Assembly (NCBI RefSeq): GCF_003473485.1 | Contig: NC_053043.1 | Coordinates: 34,696,576 to 34,760,575, forward strand | Direction: 5' to 3' | From: Medicago truncatula | Taxonomy: Eukaryota > Streptophyta > Magnoliopsida > Fabales > Fabaceae | Length of the DNA stretch: 64,000 nt | Shown here: positions 34,190 through 48,737 of the stretch, piece by piece | Position numbering within the stretch: position 1 is the first letter of the stretch | Layout: every line of letters starts with the position of its first letter | Notes under the pieces: model-generated | What the model saw: only the letters and a program-made list of their open reading frames with translations | Databases searched by the model: none | Told to the model about the DNA's origin: nothing | Translations under genes and position numbers: made by a program

Positions 34190-36418
34190 CTTTGAGGGCA
34201 GATTTGTAAATAAGAGAAAATAAGTAGGTTAAGGATTTATATAAAAGGGGAGAGTTAAAATTAGAAAATAAGGATAACGTGAAACCTGTTTTTGGAGAAA
34301 AAGGGAGAAAACCAAGAGAAGAAGAGAACCAGAGAAGAGAACCTGTAGAACCTTTCGATCGATCAATCTAAGGTAAGGGTGGGACTAACCTTCATTAATC
34401 ATAAGTATGTAATTCTGAAAAAGGGTTTAGCCTTTGTAGTTGTTGTTAGTTTTGATGTTATAGAAATTAGGGTTAGATTGAATTTAATTGTTAAAAGAGT
34501 AGGTAATCCAATGAATTAAGGTAATAATTGATGTTCAGGTAGTAGAATAATCATAGGAAGAGTTTTCTATAAAATTTGGGCTTAGGGGATTCAAAATTGG
34601 GATTTTGGGGTGAAAAATGGAGTTTTCCCAAGAGCCATCTCTGATAGCACGTCCTGTTTCATGTTCTTGCGTCTTTTTCATACGTTTCTGTTTTGAATTG
34701 GCCTTTGGTGTAAACATGAAAGTTGTAGATAATTGAGTTAGATTTTCAGTGGCTTTGGTTTGACGTGAAAATGATTTTTGGTTCTTGAGATATGATAAAA
34801 ATACTCCAAGGAGGTCTTAGTGAAATCTTATGGAAATTCAGCATAACCGTTTTTAGGTTAATCCGAAACTTAAGGAATAATTCCAAACCTCAAAACTAGA
34901 AGTACTATGAGTTCAACTAGGGTGTTTAAGAGTATTTAACATATCTTGTGATGGATCTAATTTGGTTTCACGTGAATATCTTTGTTGGATAATTTGAAAT
35001 GCATATATTACGTGAATGTTGTTGTTGAATAATTTGAGTTACATATATTTATGTGGAAAAGGTATGATATAGATAATAATGTTGTTATACCATTCAAGTT
35101 GTTATTATTAATGATGCTATGTTGTGAAGTTGTTGTATGTTGTTGTCTCTGCTGTATTGATTATTAAATCATTAAGTTGCATATGTTGGTCAAGTTGTTA
35201 AAGTTGTAAGTTGTTGTCAATGTCGTTAAAGTTGTAAGTTGTTGTCGATGTCGTTGAAGTTGTTGGTTGTCGTTGCATTAGTTGTTGAGTCCATGCATAC
35301 TCATTTACGTTGAGGCTTGATGCCCTGTGAGCTTTTGCTCTTTAAGTTGATGGTTTGATGCTCTGGGAGTGTATTTATGCTCAATACGTTGAGGGCTTGA
35401 TGCCCCGTGAGCTTTTGCTCTTTAAGTTGAGGGCTTGATGCCCTGGGAGTGTATTTATGCTCAATATGTTGGGGGCTTGATGCCCTGGATTGGTACAACA
35501 TGCATGATTAAGAAGTTGAAGTTGCATTGTCGAGTCAAAGTCGTTGTTGATGAGTTGTCATCCATGAGTTGTTAAGTTGTTGAGTTGTCTTCTATCCACA
35601 TGTTGTTAATGAAGTGCTTATGAAGATTATATGATGTTGTTTATGATATTGATTATGATGTTGTTATGTTGTTTATGATGTTGTTTATGATATTGATTAT
35701 GATGTTATGATGTTGTTTATGATGTGTTGTTTATGTTGTTATAAGATGATGTATATGATGTGTTGTCTATGTTATAAGATGATGTTTATGATGTATCGTT
35801 TATGATGAGAAGATTATGTCGTTATATGATGTTTATGATCTGATTATTATGTGTTATATGATGTTGTATATAATGTGATGAATATGAAGTTAATGATGAT
35901 TAGAAGTTGGTTGAGTTATTAATGAAGTATTATAAGAAGAGTTAATGTTATTAAATGATGAAGTTTAAGTTGTTAAATGTTTTTGATGAATTATATGTTT
36001 ATTATTATTGAATGTGAAATCTCACCCCTTCTGCTTGGAAATGTTGCCCTCACAATTGGGTAACTTGCAGGTAACCAAGAATAGTTGCGGTCGTGATTGG
36101 ATTCTCTCACGTGTGTTTTAGGTGCTCTGATACGTAACGGGATGAGAATTTTGTTGTTGCTTTCTGTTCCTTACGTATTATTTTATGAAGTTTTATGAAC
36201 ATTTTGTTGGAATAATTTTATGAGATTTTACCTTGAGGCCTTTGTGCCAAGGTTATTTTAAACGTTGAAATAATTTCCGGTGCAATAAGATTTAATTTGA
36301 TGATTGAGATAATTAGTAATTTTACTATATTCAGATTTGAAAGAAGTGTAGCATCCTGTTTAGTTGTTTTACTCTGATTTATGCAAAAAAATTCAAGTTG
36401 GGAAAATGGGGTGTTACA
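34190..36418 (+). mobile_element. Ty3/gypsy (Tekay-like) LTR fragment
   Basis: The region ends GGGGTGTTACA at 36418, the common end of legume chromovirus LTRs. It contains a minisatellite of TTGAGGGCTTGATGCCCTGG/GTGAGCTTTTGCTCTTTAAG phrases (35310-35490) and a GATGTTGTTTATGATG-rich stretch (35600-35900), both of which I associate with Tekay LTRs. The expected TGTAACACC start is absent, so the 5' part is lost. Confidence 0.55.
35310..35490 (+). repeat. LTR minisatellite
   Basis: Alternating 20-30 bp phrases (GAGGGCTTGATGCCCTG, GAGCTTTTGCTCTTTAAGTT, GTGTATTTATGCTCAATA) are repeated three to four times with small changes. Confidence 0.75.
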
Positions 36419-36934
36419 TATAACCAGTGCAGACAGCACTGGTCTAGTTTACTGGTATGAACGGCAGTTAACTGCCGCTGGACCCAGCGGCTGTTAACTG
36501 TCGGTGCTTTACCCAACGGTTGTTAACTGCCGCTGGGGGCATTTCAGTATTTTACTTGTGTCAATAGAAAGGTTTCATTGTTAGAAAAACAATTTTCAAA
36601 TATTTAAGATCAAAATATACTGAGTCAAGGCCCAATTTTTCGTTTTAGAGTGAAAAAGAATATACACTACACCAATTTTGACATTTAGTAGCGCCTATTT
36701 AATAGCACTTTTAAAGAAAGTGCTATCTAAGAGTTGACTCTCGTACAAATAATAGCAGTTTGGCGCGGGCGCTAATATAGGTTGACATGTAAAATAACAC
36801 TTTCTCTATTATTGGCTATTTAAAAAAAATAAATAAAAAATCAAGAAAGAGTGGGATAGCGCTTTCCGCTAAAACGCTAACATAGGGGTATAATTTGTTA
36901 GCACTTTATAGTGAACGCTATCTATCTAATGCGT

Positions 36935-37255
36935 GTTAAAATAAAATTAAAAAAAGCAGAAACTATTTTGGGTTCGCGCTGATATAATTTTCCTTTCCCA
37001 CCCTTCTTTTCACACAATCAATAAGAACTTCTTTTCTCTCACTTAAACCCAGACCTTCTTTGAACATCATTCGAATCTCAGCCTCAGCTAACTCATACCA
37101 TACCCATCGAACCCCATATCTCCCATGTCATCATCTCACTCTCAACGATGAGATACAAAACATCATTTGCTGGAGTCCACAAATGCCGAACTCTCTCCCT
37201 AGTCCCTAACCTCATACCTTCATCGATCTATCTCTCACCTAACCCATCATTTGAA

Positions 37256-37294
<39 letters not shown>

Positions 37295-40200
37295 GTTGAA
37301 CTCTAATTGAATCAATTGATTGAAACCCCCCATCTTTCAGAAATCAATTGAACCCTAATTTGGTAAGTATTAGTTTCTTTTTGTTTTTGATTTCTCAATT
37401 TGCTTTTCAGTTTCGGTGGTGCACTGATAGTAGTTTTTTTTAAAGAAATTGTTTTCAATTTTATGATATATTTATGTATATTAGTGTGATGTAATTTGAT
37501 TAGTTTTTTTTTTTGTTTTGTTTATAGAATTTGATTATAATTTGCCCAATTTGAGAGGTCGACACCACCACTTAAGAAACTGAAAGTGATTGTGTAATGA
37601 TATGTATAGATGTTGTTTTTGGTGTTGAACACTTACGCCAACCCTTGTCGGACACTAGTTGTGCATTTGAGCCGAAGTGTGTTGGTGCTATATAGATTTT
37701 GGTGAGAGATTTGAATTTTTTTAGAATGAGTTGTTTTCAATTTGATGTTGTATGTATATTAGAGTAATTTAATGTAAATAGAATTATATATATTTTTTTG
37801 TTTATAGGAAATAATTTAAGAAAATGGAAGTGATTGAATGAATTATATGTTTCAATGTTGTGGTTGCAAGGTCTGTTCTTGCCTTGTGTTTACGTGCAGT
37901 TGGGGTTTGTATAGGTTGAAGTTCTCGCCTTGTATGTGTATGAATGGAGATGGTTCCCATGTGATTTTTTGTTGAGTGGCATGTCTTAGCCTATGGTTCA
38001 ACTGTCGTCGATAATGTTTCTTCTTTTGACGATCCAATTTTGTTTCCTTGATCATGTTTTATATTTTTTCCTTGTTCTTGAGCAATTGCAAGGCTTCATG
38101 TTTGTGAAGTTTCATATGCTTTTCCTCTTCCTTCATAAGATTTTCAGCCTCCTCGTCTTTTTTCAGTTTCTAGGAAAAGTAGATTTTCTGAAATTATTTT
38201 AAGTTGTGTATTGCTAAATGTTCTAAGGAGCGGCGTTCTGATTATCTTATTAATAAAATTGTGAAGATTGGAGTGTTTTAACATTGTACCAAACAGATAT
38301 TGGGATGCCTTGAAACTCTAATGTATATATGAATTGATAATTGTGTGTATATGTCAATTAAAATGATTTCATTTAATGTATTAATTTGGGGTTTGTGATA
38401 CAGATTAATCAAATTCTATGTGAGGCAATTGGTGAACACAGTCTTCCATTGATAAGAAGGTAAATGTTTTTCCTTTCCTTTCCCATTTTGGTAGTGTAGG
38501 TGCGGCCGCTTAGAATTGGTCTTAAGTTTGTGCATTTGGTGTGTTCTGTTAACATTGCAGGGATGTATTGGTTAGGGATGTTTGGTGTGAAATAACCTGC
38601 AGAATTTTGCAGTGGTGGATCAGATTTGTGTTGTTTTGTTGTCTCGGTTCTGTTTTGGGGTGGGAGTGATCTAGAATTGCTTGTGTTGTTTCGTCGTTTG
38701 GAGTCAATTGAGGGTTTCAATTGAGTCGGTTTTCTGATCTGCCAGTAGTATTGGTTCGAGGAGAGCGAATTCGGGTTATGGTACCTTTTCAAATTCTACT
38801 TCAATACGTACAATAAATTGGTACTTATCACTCCCTTTACTCTTCTTTTTTTTTTTCTTCATGAGATCCTGATCCAGGTTGCGCTGCTACTACTGAACTG
38901 CTGCGGCTTTGAGCTTTTGCTGCGGTTCTGCTACTCCTAATTGCTACTGCTGTTTTGCGCTGCATCTGTTGTACCACTGATTTGCGCTTCTGCTGCTGTT
39001 CCTATTCGCTGCTACAGTCTGCTTCCTCATCTCCTTCCATTGCGTTACAGACTCATTGTGTTACAGTCCCGTCCAAACTATTTTCTTTGTTGGTTTTAAA
39101 GGTTTGTCTTTTCCCTGTGACTGTGATTGTAGTTGAATTTGTTGCTGGCGGGGACGAAACTAGGTATAGCCATATAGGGGCTGTTGCCACCCCTAAGAAA
39201 TTTGTTGACAAGACCTATATTGTATTCTTTGCTATTTGCCGCCCTCCCCCTAATGCGTTTAAGCCGTCAAACATTTTTCACACAGCCACCTAGCTAGAAC
39301 CCAACAACCACAAATACAATGCCCCTAAATCATTCTCAACAATTATATCCAATAATCATATATCTTTTTTCAAGATATTGAGACAGAAAAACCTTATATA
39401 AGTGCAAAAAGTGAAGGAAAAAAATATACAAAAACAACACTAAAAGTCACGTTCTTTATTTTGTTAGGAGCCTAGATCATTATGGCTTGCTTAAATTAAT
39501 TTTTTATGAATCCTGAATGTAAAAACCAAATGTAGTAATAAAAAAATATAATATTTATAGGCTACTAAAAGAAATTAATTTATTTTTTATGTGTTCGTGT
39601 ATGTGCTTGAAAATAAAATCTACAAGTTGATTTTGTTTATCTACCATGTTTTAACTTGGTAACCCTCAATATTATTTTCTAGTTCCGTTCCTGATTGTTG
39701 GGACTGTTCTTATAACCTTTGTGTGGGTTCTTAATCTTTGTAAGGGAGCTAAATCTATTATCGAGTTCTGTTTTTATTAATAATCAAGTTTAGTGTGTTG
39801 ATTGTGTGTGTGTTACTATTTGTTTGCATCTTGCAACAATATCACTAGTCGTTGTAGTGCATACTTTGGAGACCAATATTAGTCTTGGAAATGTGTCTTT
39901 CTCATTCACTCACACCAAAGCTATAGAGCCTTTCTTTTCCATCATTCTTTCTCCCATATTTATTGGAGAGGTTAGAATGTTATTCTTTTCTTTTTCCTGC
40001 AAATTGTCATTGCTTATTGTAATTAGTCTGCAGTAAATTTGATGATAATTGATAAGTATGTATCAACCTAGTAAGCTTTTAAATTAAAGGAGAGAGTGAG
40101 TTTACATATGTGTGGCTGAAATTGGTCTTTGGCCTCTTTTAAGTTGACCACTATTTCTATTTATTTTTTTGAGATGTTGACCTCTCTCTCTAGGTGACTA

Positions 40201-41122
40201 ACTTTTGTCTTTTTTCATATTTTCTTGTATATGTCAAGTGACGTGTTGTAATGTGGCATTAACCAATCATTCAAGCACTTAAAGATGACAAAATATGTGA
40301 GTTTTGTTGTATTTTGATGTTAAAATAACTCATTTTTTTCTATAATTAACTCCTTGAAATACTCATTGTCTCGTTTCAGAGATGACACTATTTCAGTTGT
40401 AATCATTGTTGCAGAGATCTTCAAAGTAAGCTTCATACTCTCTTTCATTTTTAAGATTTAAGTGGTTACACTGACATTATTTTGTACTTCTTAGTAGCTT
40501 ATTTTTTATTCAAATTTTGGTTTCTAATATTGGTTTGTGAGATCTGGTTTTGTCTAAATTATAGTTATAGTTCATATTAAAAACAAAAACACATTGCTTG
40601 AGATCCTTGATTGATTAATTTATTGATTCAAACTTGTCAAATTTAAGGACAAATACCTAGATCCTTTATTCATATTCATAGTTATCAAGTGTTTTACCTT
40701 ATGAATGTACAACTTATTCCACTAAAAGATATATTCACATTGCAACATATCTTTCTTTTACTTCTCTATTTGGCACCAACTTCTAAAACTGTAGAGAACA
40801 TCATGTGGTGAATGTCTTTAAAACACCTTGGAGCCTAGATTACATTCACAAAACCTTGTACCTTTCTAACATACTTTTGATTATGCTTTGTAATAATAAC
40901 TTAGTTTACGGGAAGACTATCACCATATCAACAAGTTATTTCAAAAATTCACCTTAACTGTGATTTCCGCTACTACTAATTATTACTGCTTGTTTTGTCT
41001 TTGTGAACATTGTCGTAACTACTTAAAGTATTGATATGATTTGTGATTGTTCTTTGCAGCTCAAAGTTGATAAGGTTAAGCTAATTGAAGTATTTGGTAT
41101 CAATCTGAATTTTCAAGTGTAA
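36935..41122. other. CACTA interior, no recognisable gene
   Basis: The stretch from 36960 to 39300 is less AT-rich and has a CT-rich leader with a (CT)n tract, exon-like blocks and possible splice signals (for example TAAGAAGGTAAATG at 38453 and AACATTGCAGGGATG at 38552). It might be captured host sequence or the element's own transcript. None of its short frames shows a domain I recognise. The part from 39300 to 41122 is AT-rich. Confidence 0.4.
37258..37290 (+). repeat. (CT)n microsatellite
   Basis: About 16 CT units inside the CACTA interior. Confidence 0.9.
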
Positions 41123-41299
41123 TCTATATAATATAAATTTAGAACCCATTTCATAGACTTTTATGGAAATGAATTACTATTGTTTTGGTGTTGCCACATG
41201 TCCCTTTCTTTTTTACAAATGCTCTCACCATATTGATTCTCACAAAATACTCTCACCACAATCATCCTCACATATTGGTATTTAATGTTCATGTAAAAA

Positions 41300-44200
41300 A
41301 GGAAGTTTTACAATATCAAATTCTATTACTTGAATTTATATTAGAAATCAAACATTTCGAATTCAAAAAGTACAAATTTGAATCAAATAATTTTTTTTAA
41401 TAATCAAATAGTTTAAATTAAAATTATTTCAAAAAAGATAGTTTGAATTAAAATATTTGAATTCATAGATTAAAATAAAACAATTGATTGAATTATTCAA
41501 ATTTGTTTTTTATTAATAATAACACATAATAGTGTTTATTCAAAAAAAAAACATCAAATAATGTAGACATTTCTTATGAATTTGACATTTAATGCTATTA
41601 ATTTTATTTGTATTTGAGTTTTATAAAATTATTCTAATTTGATGTGTTGCTATTCATGGAATATTAAATATATAATATATCTTAACAATTATTTTAATTG
41701 AATTTTTTCTTTTCACACACATATACACACGAATCTATTTATATCCAAATTATTTTGTGTTTGAAATTAAAAGTAACAAAACCAAATGATACACTTCATT
41801 GTATTTTGTATTTTCGTTCCTAAAAAATAGCATATGTTGTATTTTCGTTAAAAAAATAAAGAAGTTCATATGTTGTAATATTATTAAAAATTGGGTCAAA
41901 CTTAAATATTACTATAATCTGAAAACAATAACGAAAACAAACTATTAATAAAAATTATTTTTTTTAATGAAACATTTAGTGAGAAAATATTCACTATTAT
42001 CACTGACCAAAATTTTAATTGTTTATGCTTGGATCATTACATATATTATAATAATAAAAAAAACACATAATCAGAAGAAAAAAAATGACCTCTATTTTAA
42101 ATGATTATGTTACATATATATGTCAAAATCACCTATAACTTAGCATAGGAGATTTCCTATAAAAAAAAACTTAGAATAGGAGACTTTTTTATGATACGCT
42201 TTTAATGGCTATTAAAACAATTTATCGACATTAAAATTGATTCATGACCAAATAATTTTGTAAATGAATACCCTGCATAGAACAATTGTTTTTTAGGAAT
42301 GTTAAAAAAATAATGGTTATTATACTAAATTACGGTGTGAAACAAGTCTATAAATTAGAAATATGGATTGACATAATTTCACATCACAATTCACAACTCT
42401 TATCCCCCGTTTTTTATTCTTTGTTGTTCTTCTTTTTTAACTTTGATATCAATGCTCAAAGATTTATATTTCCTTTATGTTGTGACTTTGATGAATCAAA
42501 TGTTCAGACAAAGATTGTTTAGTTTTTTTATTCTTTTTTCTTCATATTTTTTTTCTTTGATATCAATGTTCCAAGAGTAATATTTCCTTCATGCTGCGAT
42601 TTTGATGAATCAAATGTTCACATAAAAAGTAGTTTCTTCGTCTCTCCTATAAAAAAATTATTCATCTCTCCTTTATTTTTTTTCATGTGACTTATTTTAT
42701 TTTTTCCTTATGCTTTTATGACATTGTTATGCTTTTTTGTTTTCGTTATTATTCTATTTAAATTTATGGATGGTTTATAAATGAATACTATAGTTTTTAT
42801 TTTTACTTTTGTGGTTCCTATGCATACAGGGTATTGAATCAAGAAATCACGAACAAGCACAAAAAATAAGAATATGGAGATATTATTTTATAGATGAAAC
42901 CGATTATATGATGGTTGAGTTCAAGACAACATATTCTTCACACGAGGGCCTAGGGGAAAAAAAGATGACATTATGACAAACTTTGAGATTCCAAAGAAAT
43001 TAGTCGTTCTTAGAAAATAATCTAGATAAATTTTTTACTATGATGAGTCACTATTTTATGTCTCTTATACAAAGAAGGATTGTGTAGTTTTTTTGTATGA
43101 TTTATATGTAATCGGACTGAAAAATGGAACAAAGGAGTATTATATTGATGAAATTAGTTAATAAATTACTTATCATTTTAATGCTTTTTACTATTAGTTC
43201 ATAATTGAGTTTATCATTTTCTGCATATTTAAAGTCAGTTTAGTCGAAATCAAAAATAAACATCATGCACACACACTATCAAATAGCAACACCCAAGTTT
43301 CACCAGCAATCTCATGTCCTCTTTTCTTCGATAAATTGTATATTCGTTTATAATTTGTTATGATTTTGTTTCAATAATTTCTTTAATCTTTAAAAAATTA
43401 TTTTTCATTATGTAGTTGACAAAGAAAGCTATGACCAGTTGTTTATTGGACGGTAATCAATAGCAATATTTTTTTGTTCTTGAGGGAAGTAATAATCTTG
43501 ATTAACATATTTAATTTATCCATCACAACACCATATATGTTGTAATGTAAATGGTAATTAATAAAAAAAATATATTAATTGAGTAATATAGTTACAGCTT
43601 ATTTAGTCATTTTCACAAAAGAGTAGATAAAACTCTTTTTTTCGAGAAAAATTTAAGAATGCCATGAAATAAACCTTTGACCAAATAATTAAGGAGTTTA
43701 TTTTTTTCATGTTTATAAATCATGAAAATTCTAGACATTATTATTTTTTAATTAAGACAAATATCTCTAAGGATCAACAACATTTTGGATGTAATTAATT
43801 TGATACAAACTTTTTAAATAAGTGAACACATTGTAATATTTGAAATAAACATTGTAATATTTTGAATGAAATTAATTTGGCACAAACGTTCTAAATAGGC
43901 TATCTATTTTTTTCTTTGTTTCACGACATTTGATTCCAAAGACTTGGGTATGCTTATAGTAAAGGATCGTGACTTCCGCGTGAATACGATATAAAAAATT
44001 GTTAGTAATTAAGTACCTTTAAATAACCTTTAAATAAGCATAAAAAAATCTATTTTGTTCTTTCAAAAATTAAACACATACTTTAATTGTCTTAATTATA
44101 AATGATGTGTTGAAACTTTAAAATGCTCCAATCAGGGCTATCTTAAAGAAGAAACTCATAGAGTTCTTTAAATCATTTGAGAATATAAAGTAAGTTTTCC

Positions 44201-45390
44201 GTTTTCCCTTAGCTCGCCTTAGTGTTGTTAATGGGTTCTACAACCAAATTTTGATCATTCACAATAATTAAAGATACAATTATGTCTTGATAATAATAAA
44301 AAATGTATAATTACTTCATTAAAAATAATAAGTAAAAAAGAGAACATTGAGATAGAGATTAAATTTTCAAATTAATTTTTTTGAACTTAAAGGTTTTTTT
44401 TTCTTAGCAACTAATTGGGTCTCAGTTTTTATACGAATCTAAAATTTGTCTTGACTTAAAATTCAAATCTACCCTCAATCACTACATATTAACCCATAAA
44501 TATAAATTTTACAGTATAATATTTTTAATAAAAATTATATTACCAATTAACCATCCATTATTGTATTTATAGCAAAAACAATGACAATCAAATGATTTCA
44601 ATACAGAGATATACATATGTCAACATGTATTGAAAAATAAATAAGGATGCAGACTTTCTTGCCTTTCTAATTTGAAACCTTAACTATTAGTTCCTTTATT
44701 TGCATTCTCACATATTTCATTTATTGCAGACCAAAGTTTGTGCTTTTTTTTTTCTTCATACATATATGACTCACTTATCACGTATCAAAATATTCTCCTA
44801 AATCATCAATCATAAAAAAGTTTAATAGACATGCATTTTGTCAACTGAGCATAACACATTCATGTTTTTCTATGATTAGTTTTCATCAAAGATCAAAAGT
44901 GAAGGAATTTAAAATAATACAAAAATTTAAATATTTTTTTATATTTAATATAAAAAGTAAGAAAATAACACCTAAAAATAAAAAAATATTTCATCATAAC
45001 GTTTGGAGAAAAAATTGGAAATTAGTGTTTTTAAAATTTAGAAATAAATTTAAGAAAAATAAAATTGAAAATTATATAATCTCAAAATTTATAACTTTTG
45101 AAAATATAATTTAATTTTCAGAATTAAAAAAAATGAATTTTCGAAAATTTAATTTTAATTTTCAGAATTTTGAAAAAAAAAATTAATTAAAAATCAAAAA
45201 TTCAATTTTCTGATTTTTTTTAATTTAAAACAAATGAATTTTCAGAATTTTGAAGAAAAAAAAATTAATTAAAAATCGAAAAATTTTAATTTTCGGTTTT
45301 TTTTTGTGATTTTTTAATTTTTTATATTTATTTTCCGATTTTACAATTTAAAAAATGAATTTTAAGAATTTTGAAAAAAAATAAACAAAA
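41300..45390. other. AT-rich Helitron interior, no gene
   Basis: Very AT-rich DNA with short imperfect direct repeats, for example ATTTCCTT(T/C)ATG(T/C)TG(T/C)GA at about 42469 and 42582. A degenerate array of AATTTTCAGAATTTTGAA units lies at 45110-45380, just before the Rep/helicase gene. No coding domain is seen. Confidence 0.5.
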
Positions 45391-45404
45391 ATTAATTATG
45401 TGGC

Positions 45405-48400
45405 ATGCCACGTCAGCGCCACGTGCCATGTGGTGGTGTCCGTCCCTTCTCGCCTTTCATGGACAGGGGCAGATGTACGAAATATTATCCGAAGGATTAT
45501 AAAGGAACTACGACGATTGACGAGGGTTATCCGAGTTACAAACCTCGCGATTTTGGGATACATATTGACAAGCAGAGGGTCCTATTGGATAATCGATATG
45601 TCGTCCCATACAATCCACATCTTCTCATTAGATACGGAGGTCATGTAAATGTGGAATGTTGTAACAAATCCAACTCCATCAAGTACCTTTTCAAATACGT
45701 GAACAAAGTCCCTGATAAGGCATTGATGCAGTTGTCTGTTGACGGTGACAATCGTGATAAGTCCAAGCCGGTTGATGAAATAAAGCAGTATTACGATTGT
45801 CGTTATGTTTCACCTTGCGAGGCTGTTTGGAGGATATTTGCTTTTGATATACACCATAAATGGCCTCATGTTCTCAAATTAACATTTCACTTGCATAATG
45901 AACAATCAGTACTATATGATGGTGATCATGACATCGAGGACGTGGGGATGTATAACAAGGAATCATAGACCATGTTTCTCGCGTGGTTTGAAGCAAATCG
46001 TCAGTATGTAGGCGGTCGCAATCTAACATATGCTGAATTTCCAACAAGATTTACTTTTGAGAAGAAGGACAAACAGTGGCAGCCACGTAAACTAGGATAT
46101 CAAATTGGAAGGCTTCATTACACGCCGCCTGATATATGGGAGTTGTACTACATGAGGATACTATTGACCGTTGAGTTGTACTACATGAGGATACTATTGA
46201 CCGTTAAGAAGGGCTGCATGAGATATAGATGCATAAAAACGATTAATGGACATACCTATGACACGTTCCAGGAAGCACGCTCTGCTTTAGGATTACTTGA
46301 TGACGACAGAGAGTTTATAGATGATATCACGGAAAATGGTGAGTTAGGTTCGGGCCATCAATTGTGTTGGTTGTTTGTGCATCTCTTAACCACTAGGACA
46401 ATGACGAGCCCTGATATAGTATGGGATGCGGCATGGCAGCTACTGTCCGATGATATCTTATTTGAACGTAGGAAGCGTCTGAATATTCTGGGTAATGTTT
46501 ATTGTACTTATTACGAAATCTATGCACCATTTTTTGTTTTGTTTACGATCTAATTTTTGCATTTTTTTTCTCTGTCTAATAAGGCACATTTTAGAAAATT
46601 GGTTAACATAGTTCTGTTCTAAGTATTGTATGCCTATCTCAATAAATATATTTATCTATTTAAGTAGTGATAATAAACAAATACAATATTCTTTCAAAAA
46701 AATAAAATAAACAAATACACTATTAATTTGATTATACACTATTAAATAAATATATTTATCTACTGTCAACGCCACAAAACTGTCATATATAGCTTTCCAC
46801 TATGTATATCTTGATTAATTTGTTCCCATTTTCTGTTTTTTTCACGTTCCCATTTTCATGACATCATTTTGTAGCAGTTCCTATATCTATTTATTTTCGC
46901 TTTAAATAAATAATGGCTTGGGAAATCCTTTACAAATAAGCTTATTTTTTTAGTTTGAGTTAAGCTGAAAGAAGCTTTTTTGATTAAGAATTGAGTCGTG
47001 ACTTTAATATCATTTTTTCTGTTGCATTGCATATATTCTCTTACTATCGTTTTTCTTTAGGTGTTCATATTAATTTCGTGACTTTACATTTAATATGTAG
47101 ATATGCGTATCGGTGGCGATGACTTGAAGAACATGTGTTTGATTGAAATTGAAATGCTGCTTCAGGAAAACGGACGTCGCTTACTGACTTCAAATCTATG
47201 CCTAGGCCAAACGCGGCAGACATGCCAACTTTCACAAACAAGCTTATCATTGATGAGCTAAATTACAACAAAGTTGAACTGGAAAAGACACACGTTGATA
47301 TGTTACTGATGCTGACTGATGAACAAAGATGTGTGCATGACAAGATCATGGAGTCTGTTGGTTCTGACGACAATGGTTTCTTTTTCTTATATGGTTACGG
47401 TGGTACGGGAAAAACCTTTATATGGAAAAAATTGTCGGCTGCTGTTAGATCGAAGGGGTTAATTGTATTGAATGCTGCATCCAACGGTATAGCGGCTCTT
47501 CTATTATCAGGTGGAAGAACCGCGCACTCCACGCTGACAGTCCCTATTGAGATTAATGAGGCGTCATCGCTTACGATGGAAAAGGATAGTCCTTGGGCAG
47601 ACCTGGTGTGTGCTGCAAAGTTGATAATTTGGGATGAGGCTCCAATGATGCACCGATGGTGTTTTGAGGCAGTTGACCGATCATTGCTTGATATCATGTC
47701 CAAGAATGATCCCCTAAACGCACTTAAACTTTTTGGTGGAATGGCAGTAGTTTTAGGCAGATATTGCATGTTGTCTGAGGAGGAACGATGCCAGATATTG
47801 TTGATGCCTCGGTCAATTCGTCAAAGATATGGACTTATTGTAATGTTTTGAGGCTTGCTATTGGATGCATCTTCGGTACCTACAGAGCAGGAAGAAATTG
47901 CTAATTTTTGCAAGTGGATACTCTCAATTGGAGACGGCAACGATGCTTCGGGTGACAATGGTGAAATGAAGGTAGAAATTCCTGAAGATTTGCTGATATC
48001 AAACACAACAAATCCGTTGATGTCACTTATAGACTCTGTGTATCCCGATCTGAATGATAACCTTGGTGACCAACTATTTTTCCAAGAAAGGGGAATACTC
48101 GCACCCACGCTTGATTCAATTGAGCATGTTAACGAATTTATGATGTCGCTGATTCTAGGTGAAGAGAAAGAGTATTTAACCTCTGATTCTATTTTTAGAT
48201 CAGGTGAAAATTCTGATGTCCAAAGCGAGTGGTTCACACCAGAATTTCTTAATGGTATTAAGAGCTCTGGAATTCCAAATCACAGGTTGAAACTAAAAGG
48301 TGGGATGTCCAGTTATGCTGTTGAGAAACATCGATCAGGCCAATGGACTGTGTAATGGTACTAGGCTGACAGTTATACATCTAGGGAAGAGCACGATAAC

Positions 48401-48737
48401 TGCTACCGTAATTACAAGGAAAAAGGGCAGGTACTAGGGTATTCATTCCCAGGATGAATCTTATTCCGAATGATCCAGGACTACCCTTCAAATTCAGACG
48501 CAGACAATTTCCATTGACGCTTTGTTTTGCAATGACAATAAATAAAAGCTAGGTCAATCTTTATCTCGGGTGGGGGTTTATCTTCCTAAGCCTGTGTTCA
48601 CGCATAGACAACTTTATGTCGTTGTCTCTCGAGTAACTTCATGAAAAGGTCTGAAGCTGCTCATCCTGGATGAAGATAATAATGTTTGTAAGGAGACCAC
48701 AAATGTTGTGTATCGTGAAGTTTTTCAAAAAGTATGA
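45405..48737 (+). pseudogene. Helitron Rep/helicase (RepHel) gene, degenerate
   Basis: The frames together give the Helitron helicase-like region (YFKYVNK-like LFKYVNKVPDKA, VVPYNPHLL, YAEFPTRFTF, IGRLHYTPP, ALGLLDDDREFI) and then a PIF1-type helicase: MLTDEQRCVHDKIM, Walker A GYGGTGKTF (about 47392), NAASNGIAALLLSGGRTAHS, LIIWDEAPM, IPEDLLI, RGILAPT, and TRLTVIHLG near 48360. Inactivating changes are an in-frame TAG at 45966, a 33-bp in-frame duplication (ELYYMRILLTV twice, 46138-46204), a deletion of the GGDFRQ motif after VVLG near 47757 with a frameshift, and further shifts after 48350. A likely intron spans about 46491-47100. It cannot supply transposition proteins. Confidence 0.88.

Noticed and set aside
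36420-36560. Possible element end with repeated GTTAACTGCCGCTGG phrases
   Set aside because: The repeats are clear, but no partner end or target duplication could be found; left unassigned.
47395-48237. Antisense frames opposite the Helitron helicase
   Set aside because: They are shadows of the helicase coding sequence.
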